From the NCBI GenBank assembly GCA_029582265.1, contig CM055834.1:1302001-1366000 (forward strand): a DNA stretch of 64,000 nucleotides. Reading direction: 5' to 3'. The position numbers and the translations under genes were made by a program. Every line of letters begins with the position of its first letter. Within the stretch, counting starts at the first letter, position 1. Below the pieces are notes generated by a model that was not told where the DNA came from, made no database searches, and was given only the letters and a program-made list of their open reading frames with translations. This document shows, piece after piece, positions 49,441-62,225 of this stretch. The stretch comes from Zoroaster sp. YZ-2022. Lineage: Eukaryota > Echinodermata > Asteroidea > Forcipulatida > Zoroasteridae.

Positions 49441-50100
49441 AGTAGTATGTATGCAGCAAATCATTCCCCCTTTGTGGTGGAGTAGAGGTGGTGGAGAGGT
49501 GGTGGAGAGGTGGTGTGCGAGGTGGTGGGCCACCTCTCCACCACCTCCATCTCCACCACAAAGGGGGAATGATTTGCTGCATACATTTACTCCCTCCTCA
49601 CAAAATACTTACTCCCTCCTCACAAAATGGCTAAGGGCGCGGGCGCGTGGTCACGTCTGGCGCGCGCGTGACTCCTCCACACAAAATACACAAAAGGAGG
49701 ACCTCTCAATTCCTCTCAATGAGACACGTCTGCGCAAAATCAGTTTGTGTGGTGGAGAATACATAATACATATATACATATACATATATATATATATATA
49801 TATCCTCCTCAATGCAAGATTTCGCGCGCGTTTTGTGGTGGAGAAAAGTATGCAAGCAGCATGCATATTGATATTCGTCTGTCTTGGTCGTTTCTCATCA
49901 AATTGGAAATGTGCCAAATTGGAGCGTATAAGACATGTAGTGTCTTAAACAGAATGGACACATATGAGCCGATGTTATTGCTTAGATTTAAATGAAGCTA
50001 TTCAAGTATGATTTGTTAAATATAATTTTAACACCAACAACAATCTTTGACATCAATATATTTACAGATGGTTTTTTATATTGGTTTTAAAACTCATTGA
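49441..50100 (+). repeat. Left terminal inverted repeat
   Basis: About 660 bp, aligning with the reverse of 53305-53970 at roughly 90 percent identity with small indels. The first ~145 bp form a palindrome of their own: the sequence from GTATGCAGCAAATCATTCCC returns in reverse and ends near 49588. A (TA)n stretch lies at 49765-49802. Confidence 0.9.
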
Positions 50101-50490
50101 CTCATTGAGTCTACTCATTGAGTCTTTACTCATTGAATCTTTACTCATTGAGTCATTGAGTTCACTCAATGACTCAATGAGTTCACTACATTGAGTCTTT
50201 ACCATTGAATCTTTACCTCACTGAGTCATTGAGTTCACCAATGACTCATTGAGTCTACTCATTGAGTCTTTACTATTGAATCTTTACTCATTGAGTCATT
50301 GAGTCTACTCAATGACTCAATGAGTTCATTTCATCTTTACTCATTGAGTCATTGAGTCTACTCATTGACTCATTGAGTCTACTCATTGAGTCTTTACTCA
50401 TTGAATCTTTACTCATTGAGTCATTGAGTTCACTCAATGACTCAATGAGTCTACTCATTGAGTCTTTACTCATTGAATCTTTACTCATTT
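50087..50490. repeat. Left ACTCATTGAGT array
   Basis: Tandem ACTCATTGAGT-type units in clusters separated by TCTTTACTCATTGAATC. The unit is nearly its own complement. By eye it holds about 11 TGAGTCA or TGACTCA sites. Confidence 0.9.
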
Positions 50491-51376
<886 letters not shown>

Positions 51377-51853
51377 TTAGTTGAAGTAGTCCGTCAAATT
51401 TGTATGGAGTTTAGGCATTACTCTGTTCAGAGCTTTGTTTACCTCCATGCCTTTATTTACTTTTTCTTCGAGATCTTCCGCAATATCCTGATGAGTGTCA
51501 TTATCTTTCAGATGTAGGTAACCTTGACAAAAATCCTTGTATTTGTTGAAAAGATTCGCTTGACTACCCAAAGGGTTTTCCTATTGGCTTTTTCTTTTGG
51601 CTTGATCTTCACCATACCCCCGTTGACGTACTTTCATATTTTTCACACCACATCTCTTCTGTTGCCCTTTAGCCTCTTCCAACCAGTCTCGAAAAGTGGC
51701 ATTGTCTTCCAATTCAGAACTAGACTCATCGTCTTCCGATGATTCGTCATATTCAACCTCCGTATTGGATTCTGAATCATCTTCCACCTCGGTATCGGAT
51801 TCTGAATCATCTTCCACCTCGGTATCGGATTCTGAATCATCTTCCACCTCCAT
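51377..51853 (-). pseudogene. Acidic protein of the element, broken by one in-frame stop
   Basis: One frame runs from an ATG at 51853 (open to about 51930) to TAA at 51377, with a single TAG at 51581-51583. The N-terminal part is a Glu/Asp/Ser tract with 10-residue repeats of the DDSESDTEVE type. The middle has FRDWLEEAKG and a basic stretch; the C-terminal part is helical with HLKDNDTHQDI and GMEVNKALNRVM. I recall similar acidic N-terminus plus helical C-terminus proteins of unknown function around Polinton-type elements, but cannot verify a family here. The stop could be a mutation or a sequencing error. Confidence 0.55.
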
Positions 51854-52239
51854 ATCGGATTCTGAATCATCTTCCTCGAAATCTTCGTCTTCATCCTGGG
51901 TAGATTCTGTTTCACAAGTTTCTATTTCCGAATCTCTTCAAATCTATGCTTTTAAAATCGGGTTCAGAATTATCGACGTCAGAATTGTCAGCTTGATAGC
52001 TTTAATTTCAGAATCATCGTCAACTTCATTCATTTTAGATTTCTTCATTATGTACATGTTCTGCATGCCTCGTAGGTTATGTACATCCGTTCAAAGCTTT
52101 TTGCCGCACTGGTGGCAAGCATGGGGGTTTGACAGCAGAAATAACATTCATGTTGAATCTCTGATGCTTAATCTTCGATTGACAAGAAACGGAAGAAATA
52201 GTTTATATAGGCCTATAACGAGTAAAGATCATCGAGAGT

Positions 52240-53310
52240 ATTTCCACTCATTGAGTCATTGAGAGACTCAATGACCAATGAGTAAAGATTCAATGAGTAA
52301 AGACTCAATGAGTAGACTCTCATTGAGTCATTGAGTCGACTCAATGACTCAATGAGTAAAGATTCAATGAGTAAAGACCATCGAGTAGACTCAATGAGTC
52401 AATGAGTAGACTCAATGACTCAATGAGTACAGATGAGTAGATTCATTGAGTCATTGAGTAGACTCAATGACTCAATGAGTAAAGATTCAATGAGTAAAGA
52501 CCAATCGAGTAGACTCATTGAGTCATTGAGTAGACTCAGTGACTCAATGAGTAAAGATTCAATGAGTAAAGACTCAATGAGTAGACTCAATGAGTCAATG
52601 AGCAGACTCAATGACCAATGAGTAAAGATGAGTAGATTTCATTGAGTCATTGAGGACTCAATGACTCAATGAGTAAAGATTCAATGAGTAAAGACTCACG
52701 AGATTTCAATGAGTCATTGAGTAGACTCAATGACCAATGAGTAAAGATTCAATGAGTAAAGACTCAATGAGTAGAGATTCATTGAGTCATTGAGTCGACT
52801 CAATGACTCAATGAGTAAAGATTCAATGAGTAAAGACTCACGAGTAGACTCAATGAGTCAATGAGTAGACTCAATGACTCAATGAGTAAAGATGAGTAGA
52901 CTCATTGAGTCATTGAGCAGACTCAATGAGTAAAGATTCAATGAGTAAAGACTCATGAGTAGATTCATTGAGTCATTGAGTAGACTCAATGACTCAATGA
53001 GTAAAGATTCAATGAGTAAAGACTAATGAGTAGACTCAATGAGTCAATGAGTAGACTCAATGACTCAATGAGTAAGATGAGAGACTCATTGAGTCATTGA
53101 GTAGACTCAATGACTCAATGAGTAAAGATTCAATGAGTAAAGACTCAATGAGAACTCACGAGTCATTGAGTAGACCCAATGACTCAATGAGTAAAGATTC
53201 AATGAGTAAAGACTCGAGTAGATTCATTGAGTCATTGAGTAGACTCAATGACTCAATGAGTAAAGATTCACGAGTAAAGACTCAATGAGTAGACTCAATG
53301 AGTCAATGAG
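52240..53310. repeat. Right ACTCAATGAGT array
   Basis: About 1.07 kb of the same units in reverse: ACTCAATGACTCAATGAGTA, AAGATTCAATGAGTAAAGAC and so on. By eye it contains about 28 TGAGTCA or TGACTCA sites. More than twice as long as the left array. Confidence 0.92.
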
Positions 53311-53970
53311 TTTTAAAACCAATATAAAAAACCATCTGTAAATATATTGATGTCAAAGATTGTTGTTGGTGTTAAATTATATTTAACAAATCATACTTGA
53401 ATAGCTTCATTTTAAATTCAAGCACAATAACATCGGCTCATATGTGTCCATTCTATTTTAAGACACTACATGTCTTATACGCTCCAATGTGGCACATTTC
53501 CACTTTGATGAGAAACGACCAAGACAGACGAATATCAATATGCATGCTGCGCTTGCGCACTCCCTCCACCACACAAAACGCGCGCGCCAGGAATCTTGCA
53601 TTGAGGAGGATATATATATATGTATATATATGTATATGTATATATATTATGTATTCTCCACCACACAAACTGATTTTGCGCGCGCCCAGACGTGTCTCAT
53701 TGAGGAGGGAATTGAGGAGTGTCCTCCCTTTGTGTATTTTGTGTGGAGGAGTCACGCGCGCCCAGACGTGACCACGCGCCTGCGCCCTTAGCCATTTTGT
53801 GAGGAGGGAGTAAGCATTTGTGAGGAGGAGAATGGCAGCAAATCATTCTCTTTGTAGGAGATGGAGGTGGTGGAGAGGTGGCCCACCACCTCGCACACCA
53901 CCTCTCCACCACCTCTCCACCACCTCTACTCCACCACAAAGGGGGAATGATTTGCTGCATACATACTACT
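53305..53970 (-). repeat. Right terminal inverted repeat
   Basis: Reverse complement of 49441-50100, with its own terminal palindrome (AATGATTTGCTGCATACATA at the outer edge and a decayed inner arm near 53826-53860). Confidence 0.9.
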
Positions 53971-53976
53971 TAAGTC

Positions 53977-54716
53977 CATGTGTTCATGATCCCCCCGGGG
54001 AATTTCCTCCATGGGCTGGGTAAGGAAAGAGACATTCCCTTACTAGAATCTTTTGGAACGAGTGTGCACTCACGACAATCCACTGATCTCTGTTATACTG
54101 ACTAGATCGAGAGTCTTGCACTTACATTGAAGCCACTGTATGCCACGTTACCACTCTCATAAACTACACCTTCCAATGCTATACACTGGGAGAATCAGCC
54201 TCCCAATTCGTATGTGCATTCCTTATGTTCCTGCGTGTGTGTATTCCTTTTGTGTTTCTTTTGTACGCGAGTGGTAAAATGGCCAATTAATAATAATAAT
54301 AATAATAGCATTTATATATAGCGCTCTTACACGACTGAAAGGTATCACAGCGCTTTACAAAATGGATCAACTTAATAATTTCTTAAATTAACAGTGAATA
54401 AAATGAGATGTAATTCTTAAATTAACAGTGAATATAATAAGCTTCACTGATTAATTATGCACCAATGGACCAACTCCTCTATCCAGTCAGTATAATCATA
54501 GAGAGGTATAATAGAGATCCCTAAAGACTAGCAACAACAGAACTCATCTATATCTGTCATCTACATCGGTAGCCTCCTGTCCTTGTTCTATATAATGCAA
54601 TAGGTTATGTCACTCCATTTCGATAATGGTCATTCCTATGATTCTTAGCATACCACAGTCGTGTCTTTAGAAATCCAAGGACGGACACGCCAATCTCGTT
54701 GGCTGACAGTAGATGG
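53977..54716. other. Unassigned, with a SINE-like fragment
   Basis: 54290-54365 reads AATAATAATAATAGCATTTA and AGCGCTCTTACACGACTGAA, the tail end of a second SINE-like family on the minus strand (compare 7385-7430). Otherwise nothing recognised. Confidence 0.45.
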
Positions 54717-55123
54717 TAAGCTTGGACGATAATATCGAATATCGCGATACCTTTTTTTTAAATTCGATTACGATATCGAGAACCTTTTAAAGTTATCGAG
54801 ATGTCGGCAAATCGCGATTTAAAAAAATCGCCATTGTGAGTCAAGTCAGAAATTCCATGGAAACAAAATTAGAACAGTCTTTTCAGCTTTTGGAAGTGAG
54901 AAACAAAACGAACTACTGCAGAAGTACACACACACACACACACACTATGCAAACGAATTTATGATTTATTGTGACGCTTGTAGAGGGTATATGTAGCCTA
55001 CCTGTGGTTATCGGCTCTAAAGCAATCATGCATGAATGAAAACAAATCGCGATACTATCGAAAATCGTGATATATGTTTGCCGATATATCGTGGATGAAA
55101 AAAATCGATATCGCCCAAGCTTA
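54717..55123. mobile_element. hAT-type MITE, AAGCTTGGGC family, perfect 8-bp duplication
   Basis: 407 bp, ends TAAGCTTGGACGATA and TATCGCCCAAGCTTA, flanked by GTAGATGG at 54709-54716 and 55124-55131. Sets the boundaries for the other copies. Confidence 0.92.
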
Positions 55124-55221
55124 GTAGATGGTTCGTAGACCACGTCATAATAGACGATATTATAGCTCCCAATTCGTTTTGTTTTAACCAGCTGGCTTCC
55201 TCTGTTTAGACACAGATAAAT

Positions 55222-55727
55222 ATACAGTATGGGTCTCTCTGTGCTTCCTACCAGTATTTACCCAGCAATAACTGGGGTGTTAATATAACACTAATAATAA
55301 TAATAATGTAGACGTATACAGCGCACGTATCCACCAAACTGGTGCTCAAGGCACATGACATTATTACCCCCTGCTCATCAGGCTCATAAATCATTTCTGA
55401 AACCATCTCAGCTCCTTGGGGAGTATACAGCTCAATTGCTGCCATTACAGCGCATATAGGGGCTAATCAAACACAACAACCAACTCTGCCCTCACAGGTA
55501 CCCATTTACCCCCTGGGTGGAGAGAAGCATTTATGTCTTGCTCAAGGACACATGTACCCCGGTCGCGGTTGGGATTCGAACCCACATTCTGACGACTCAG
55601 CCATCAGAACACAAACCCGGCGATGCACTAAACCGCTCGACCATGGCACTCAACAATACAGTATGGGTCTCTCTGTGCTTCCTACCAGTATTTACCCAGC
55701 AAAAACTGGGGTGTTAATATAACACTA
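55222..55727. repeat. 72-bp direct duplication around a SINE
   Basis: 55222-55293 and 55656-55727 match at 71 of 72 positions (ATACAGTATGGGTCTCTCTG at the start, TAATATAACACTA at the end). The SINE fills the interval between them. Confidence 0.9.
55294..55650 (-). mobile_element. tRNA-derived SINE, copy 4
   Basis: Minus-strand copy with head CCATGGTCGAGCGGTTTAGT near 55645, B box GTGGGTTCGAATCCC near 55580 and an (ATT)n tail at the left. Confidence 0.85.
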
Positions 55728-56585
55728 GAGGTGTCAACTTATTGCCATGGTGTTTATATTTGGCGAGCTGCCCAATATAAACACTAATGGTGTATTTTTA
55801 ACACCCCGATTGTGTAATTTTTAACGCCCCAGTTTTTGCACGGTACTGTCAACGAACAATAGCTACGAGGCCACTTAATACTATTTGCTACACGGAGTGA
55901 CCAATAGGGTTGGTTACACCTTTTCATGACGACTGTTGCTACGTCGATCAAGCATTTTGCAACACACACCTGCCAGGCCAATGGTCCTTATAGGGGATAG
56001 GGCCCATTGAGCAATCGTTAAACTATTGAAAGACGATTCTATGCAATGGTCGAATGATTAGGAGGATTGTTTTTTCAATGCTTTAACGCGCCCAGCCCAA
56101 CTGGCCCTCCTGGGTCAGGGATTACTGTCTATTGTTGTATAGAGAGGATTAGTGAAGGATTGGCAGTGTAGTGCTATTGATGTTCCAGAATACAGTAGCC
56201 GTTTTGTCGGTATTAGGACTGTCAATTATCACTTCTTGTGTCTGCTTCCAGAAGCTGTTCCATGGGGAACCATATTGCTTTCAAATCTGGTAAACTAACG
56301 AAGCCAGCTAAATGAATAGTTCGGGCCAATAGTTTAATGATTACTTAGTGGGCCCTTAGAGGACTGTAGACCTGACCCACAATTCTAAAGATGAGCGAGG
56401 CATGTAGGGCAAAACCATCAGTCTGTATTTTCCCAGTATATCTCGAAAATCCTGTTTGAGTAAAAATTTAATGTTTTTTGTAGATGGGCCCAATCACCAC
56501 CATACACCGATTGAAAGTGATCACGCGAATGATTTTCACTGTAAATGTCCTTCCTTCTCGAAACGTGAGGACCGACAGATATATG
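55728..56585. other. Unassigned sequence
   Basis: Two or three loose GTGTTAATAT/TTAACACCCC motifs at 55740-55830. No gene recognised. Confidence 0.35.
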
Positions 56586-56589
56586 CTCT

Positions 56590-56652
56590 ATGGTTGGTCG
56601 TACCATAGGTCGTACCATAGGTCGTACCATAGGTCGTACCATAGGTCGTATC
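56590..56652 (+). repeat. Short tandem repeat, 12-bp unit
   Basis: GGTCGTACCATA five times in a row, the last copy ending GGTCGTATCC. Confidence 0.95.
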
Positions 56653-56767
56653 CTCACAACAACAGACAATGACCTTTTACCCGAAGTGTAGGCCACGCGA
56701 GTTTTGAAGTAATCAACTGCTAATATTGTTAACTTCAAGGGAACCATAATCTCACTTAGCGACGCTC

Positions 56768-57130
<363 letters not shown>

Positions 57131-58108
57131 ATTTATTATTTATTCAGCCATCACAACAAACAAAACAATACAACAATACAAAACAATACTTCCAGATGGG
57201 CTTGGAGCAACAAAAGCAAAGCAATTACTGTGATCCGTAGACCTGCTGCCCCACATCTGGTTGTAAAACAAGGAGTAGATAAAAATATATATTGATTTAG
57301 AATAATTTATTTAAAATAAAAATAAAAATAACTAGAAATTCAGAGTTTGTGAACAAACTCAAGGTGTTCGGAAGTGACGGTAATTGATGTCCTCATCAAT
57401 TGGGATCATTGTTAAAATGTGACTTAAGATTGTTTTCAAAAGTAAGTTGCCTTACTCATTTCAAAGAAATAGCTTTTCGGTATTGGCTTTTTCAACAGCC
57501 CTTTCCATTCGTACAAAAATGACACTGCAGTATTAAGTTAATACGATCTATGGTTTTAGAAATATTGTAGCGCATCCGTTATTGGCTTAAACGCCCAACC
57601 ACACATCTATAAAATATATTTTATCCTGCAAGAGCTTTAGCCTGTGACACCGCAAACGTCCCCGTGAAGACCGCCAGCTGTTTTCCAGTAGATAACGATC
57701 TCAGTCTCTGCGGTTTGTAAACAATGGGCCCCAGAACCACGAGTGTCTGGTGTGTGTTAAGTCAATGGGATTTTGGCCCAGAAAAGGAATTTTGAAGAAA
57801 AAACAAATCAAAACTTTGACCTTCCGGTACGACCGGAAGCAAATGTCAGACGATTTTGACGTTAACTTTTCAAATGTTGCCTAAGCCTTGATCTATCAGA
57901 TCCCAGATTATGAACATCATAGCTTTAGTATATTTTGATATACAGTCGATAGCAAATGGTCATTTTTAAAACTTTAATGGCTTGTAATTTGATACCTGAT
58001 GACGTTACGTAACAACTTCTAGATTCATCTACATGATAAGGTCTTTATATGTGTGAAGTTTCAAGGTTGTGTGAAATTGTTAACTTGCACTTTCGATGTA
58101 GAGAAGAG
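57131..58108. other. Unassigned sequence
   Basis: No exon, RNA gene or shared repeat recognised. Confidence 0.35.
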
Positions 58109-58112
58109 TTAA

Positions 58113-59128
58113 AGATGGACTTCAACGAGAGCTCGTACACTAAATCGTCTCCTGAGTCTTGTTTATGTTGTGTTTAGTTATTATTTCATTATCAGTACGA
58201 TGGTTTTATTCCCCGTTATTTTGTTTAATTTTGATTGTAAAAAATAGCCCCCCTTCTTAGATTTCTGAGCGAGTGGTTTTTCTCGCCGTTGGCTGCGCGC
58301 TTTCATGGTTCCCAGCAAAGGCCCATAGAAATACAATACGAAATGAACGGTGAAATACCAGCGGCCACGTAAACCAGCGTAAGTGTGACGTACTATCTGG
58401 GGCATAAATAAAGGAAGCCGTTTTTGTCTTTGTGTTTGGCAATGGGGATTTTACTTGCTCGAAGCTGATACACATGATTTTTCCCCGTTTTGACGATTTT
58501 GTGTAAGACGGCATAATGCCTAGCACATGTGCTGTTGGTGGATGTACAAGAAGTGCCACCAAGAATCCAGAGGTTAGTTTTTCCGATTTCCGCGGAATCC
58601 GGCGGCTTCAAGGAGTGGGTGAAGTTCGTGAACAATACACGAAAGGATTTCACGTTGACAAAATGGTCGTTGATTTGTTCAGCCCATTTTACGGGCGACT
58701 GTAGAGATTCTTCCAGTCAAGTGAAAGAAAGTTTTGGTTTGGATACCAAATATCGTTTGAAGCAAGGCTCTGTTCCAACTTTGAAAGCGTCAAATATCGA
58801 GAGAAGGCAAGTGAGTACGACTGGGAGTTCGTTTCGTACACGTCGCTTTTTAATGCACTTTGCTGGGGAACACTCATGACATGTGGGCATAAGCAGCGAA
58901 TGCCAGTCCTTGATTGTACGTCACAACTACGATATGAATTATTCATGAGTTCGGGCTTTTTTGCGAAACACGACTTTTCTAGATAGTGAAATGCTGATCA
59001 AAATGAATTTTTTTTTACATCAAGAAATTACTTTATTTGAATTTTAATCATATAGAAGTAATCATTACACACTTCTTGTAAGCCTAACAGCATCAAAACA
59101 CTGTAATATATTCCGTTGAAGTCCATCT
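58113..59128 (+). mobile_element. Kolobok-like DNA transposon remnant, 1.0 kb
   Basis: Bordered by TTAA (58109-58112, 59129-59132). Ends AGATGGACTTCAACG and CGTTGAAGTCCATCT are exact complements. TTAA target sites combined with a THAP-domain transposase characterise the Kolobok superfamily, and a THAP domain lies inside. Far too short for a full transposase, so internally deleted. Confidence 0.7.
58516..58810 (+). pseudogene. THAP zinc-finger exon of the transposase, frameshifted
   Basis: The ATG at 58516 opens MPSTCAVGGC, the classic THAP start with the first two zinc ligands (C-x4-C). After SFSDF the frame breaks near 58588-58613; the rest of the domain continues in the +1 frame with KEWVKFVNNTR, the LICSAHF motif (Cys and His ligands) and LKQGSVPTL, the usual THAP ending. 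Two separate one-base losses would explain the shift. A GTGAGT donor follows at 58811. THAP domains bind DNA; here it would recognise transposon ends. It could instead be a host THAP gene, but the TTAA and inverted repeats make the transposon origin more likely. Confidence 0.75.
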
Positions 59129-59189
59129 TTAAGGAGAAGAAGAAGAAGGAGAAGTAAAAAAAAACAAAAAAAACGGAACAATAACAATA

Positions 59190-59345
59190 GTTGTTCGGCT
59201 GAAAAGCCGAACACCTAAAAATAAGAGTTGTATAAGGTTCTTTTCAGAACCTGTACCGCAGCTTCGCGACGGTTGAGGTAAACACATGGTGTTAACGCAA
59301 ACCGAAACGATATCGATATTCCACCACGCAAAGCCTCAAATCTTA
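59190..59345 (-). repeat. Reverse copy of the 5085-5200 repeat
   Basis: Shares ATATCGATATTCCACCACGC and GGTTCTTTTCAGAACCT with 5085-5190 in reverse; also carries a TTCGGCTGAAAAGCCGAA hairpin. Confidence 0.6.
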
Positions 59346-59400
59346 TATGTTTTATTGTTAATGTAAAAATTACTTGGTGTTAAAGCTGATGATGGTTTAA

Positions 59401-59709
59401 CCCTCCTTCTACTACAAGGGTCAAAATCAGTCAAAATTTTGATATACTTGCCAAGGTATATCTAGTGCACTTAAAAGTCAAACACTCTCAAACCTTACGT
59501 GTAGTAAGTACATTTACAGGTCAAAACGAGTCGACCGTATTTGACTGGTAAAAGCATTGTCTGGTATTGTTCAGGGTGGTCAAAATGACAGTAAAAACCA
59601 GTCAAAAATGCCCCTGTGTGCACATTTGGGTCAACAGTCAAAACAGGCAGTTGACTGGTTTTGACCTCTATGGCAACTTCCCACTAAAGTGCAACAATAG
59701 TAGGAGGGA
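59401..59709. mobile_element. TTAA MITE, CCCTCCTACTA family, copy 3
   Basis: TTAA at 59397-59400 then CCCTCCTTCTACTACAAGGG; ends AATAGTAGGAGGG with the right TTAA changed to ATAA. Confidence 0.75.
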
Positions 59710-60210
59710 TAAATAAATAAATAGTTTTGTCCGAGTCTGAGGTGCTGTAATTTTTCAGGAAAAAAACAATCACTACTTTGAATTTTGGAAAAATACTCTT
59801 TAGAATGAATACAACAAACCATAGTTTATGTTCACGATTTTATCGTGAACAACATTATGTAATCAGCTGAAAACCTTTGACAGGTTGACTGCCTTATTAT
59901 TGTATATCTTGATTCAAGGAGAGTAAGCATTATACCCCCAAAGAAGGAGTTTCGCCTGTGTCGTACCACCTTTAAAATACAAGTCCTTTCTTTGATCGGC
60001 TTTTGGCCTTGTGCACCTGTCTAGACGTTTTCCGCTCCGAGTCCGAGCAGTTGTTTCACTTTGCCTGCGTTTCACATCACAACAGACGGTTAATTGTGCT
60101 TTTAGCACTGGTATCATTGTCGCAAACGGCTCATCGACTGTTGCATAATGTTGAAATTAGGAAGGGAGAAACGGCATTTGCGGTTTTAAGGGAAGGTACA
60201 ACCAATGGTG
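59710..60210. other. Unassigned sequence
   Basis: AAGGGAAGGTACAACC at 60188 is the short TTAA-type motif seen elsewhere. No gene recognised. Confidence 0.35.
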
Positions 60211-60428
60211 CACTCTTGCGTTGAATCAACATTTTAAGAGTTCGGTGAGTGACAACACTTTATAAAGTTAAATTCAACTAAAATAAAGTGTTGAATTAAC
60301 ACGGAGTCAAGTTAAGTCTAACTTTATCAATGTTAATTCAACACTTTTAAGTTAAATCCAACTTTATAAAGAGTTGTCACTGACCGAACTCTTTAAAATG
60401 GTGATTCAACACTTTAGTTTTAAGAGTG
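60211..60428. mobile_element. Palindromic TA-flanked MITE, copy 4
   Basis: Starts CACTCTTGCGTTGAATC (left TA lost) and ends TAGTTTTAAGAGTG before TA. Near-perfect foldback. Confidence 0.85.
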
Positions 60429-60884
60429 TATTATGGGCCGAACTTCTGTTGTGAGAAGGATGCCGTCTTTGAATACTCTTAAAACCCTACCTGGAAAAGT
60501 TTCAGCTCAATGCGAAGTCTAAGTCATGAGAAAAGTGTGAAAAAAGCATTCTCAGTTTTTACAGAAATCTGTGGCAACCTTTTTCGAATGTGCATTTTGT
60601 TTTCTCTCAGGAATGAGAGCACAAAAGACAAATCAGTAGTTCAGGATGATATGTAACCTTCACCAAACTCAAGTTAGCTTTTGGACAGTAATTTAGTGAT
60701 TTTGTCATCAGGTAATTACCAGTATTTACCTTCTCTTAAAAATACCTGGGTTTCACAATCCTCAGATGTGAGCAGTAACTCGCTTTAGCTCCTCCACAGT
60801 CTGTAGCGGCCCGACTCCCTGAAAATTGCTGCCCCTTTTCGTCCTTGGTACCTTGGGGGGAAAATTAATAAATGCCTTATCTTG
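60429..60884. other. Unassigned sequence
   Basis: Nothing recognised. Confidence 0.35.
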
Positions 60885-60992
60885 GTTGAGCATACTGATC
60901 GAAACGTCGAGTTGTACCCCCAGTTCTTTTCAGAACTAATTACTACTCAATTGAGATTCCACATGGTGTCACCGCAATTAGTCTTACTGAGC
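60885..60992. repeat. Dispersed motif with CTGATCGAAACGTCG
   Basis: Shares CTGATCGAAACGTCGAGTTG and CACCGCAATTAGTCTTA with 45840-45925. Confidence 0.55.
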
Positions 60993-62025
60993 ATACCATT
61001 TGTTGAATTATTTGTTTTACATAAATAATTCTGTACATGTTCATTTACTCACCCGCCAAAAAACAACCCAAAACAAAACACACAAATTCCTCAATTCGCG
61101 CCTAGCTACTTAAATCAGTCGTTATCATCTTCTTATAATAAGCCTGTACGTATACTCTTGTGCGTGACTCAAACAGCTAGATCTATCTGACAACTGTTAA
61201 ATTATCATCAAACGAGAGCAAAAAAATTACATTTTGACTTTAAAAAGTTGTGGCTTTTTATTGGACATAGGCCTATATATAAACTGTACATAACACTCGC
61301 ATGCCTTTGAATACAGACATTTATTGGCATGGCATGAATGGAGCCGTTAACACCTTGTGCCCCGGGTCTTACAGAAATAAGACCACGTGTTGAGTGCCAC
61401 ATTCTCCCTCGTATCATTTTGATTTTCTAGATCGGAATGTGACAGGAGTATAACAATTATACCCATGTGGATTTGTGTGATCAGAATAAAATATTTATGG
61501 TATAAGGTTACAAAGCGTGGGCTTTATAGCTGTAGATTGGCACTGTTAAAAATAGCTTTGAGCTCGACTGACGTTGCGGTGGGAACAGTGTCAACAAGGT
61601 ATTTCAGTCTATGGACACTACCTTAGGGACACTTTACCCGAAGAATTAGACAGTCTATATTTTGTGAGACCAGACCGTAGAGGTCAGACCAGTGGGTCAG
61701 ACCATAGAGCTACTCTATGGTCAGACTTGATATGTTTTGGCCACCTGATCAAACAAATGTTGGCAAGTGGTCATCAATGTGGCAGGCCTTTTTTTGACGG
61801 GACGGTTCCACACCAACACTTCTGACATGTTTTCCCCTGTGGCTAGTTAACCAGGGAACTACATACACAGCTGCCCGGCTGAACAATATCACGGTGAACA
61901 TGTTCATTAAATAATATTTAATTGCATGGTTACAGACCCGTGTATTTGTCGGCGAGAGTTTCGCTGAATAAAGATACACATTGAACAGCCAATCTGCGAT
62001 AGTTTCAACTGATCACATTGCGTCT
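60993..62025. other. Unassigned sequence
   Basis: Several short open frames without domains. No gene, RNA or element recognised. Confidence 0.35.
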
Positions 62026-62029
62026 TTAA

Positions 62030-62225
62030 CCCTAAAAACCTTGCTCAATGAAACAATTAAGACGCAACAAAAGTAAAAAAGTTGTTGCATCTTGTTGTCC
62101 TCGGCAGAAAACAAAAGAACCATTGTTCTAGCTGGTATGGATGGTGTTGGCATTGAGCCAGGCTGCACACTTTTCCGTTGTTGCATTCAGCAGGGTGTCT
62201 GTGAAACGTCTTATGGGGGTTAGGG
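62030..62225 (-). mobile_element. TTAA MITE, reverse copy of 24486-24680
   Basis: TTAA at 62026-62029, CCCTAAAAACC start, GGGGGTTAGGG end, with the TTGTTGCATCTTGTTG block in reverse. Confidence 0.7.

Noticed and set aside
51696..52262. Ser-rich plus-strand protein in the Polinton-like element
   Set aside because: It is the opposite strand of the Asp/Glu-rich repeats; the minus-strand frame has the more protein-like C-terminal part.
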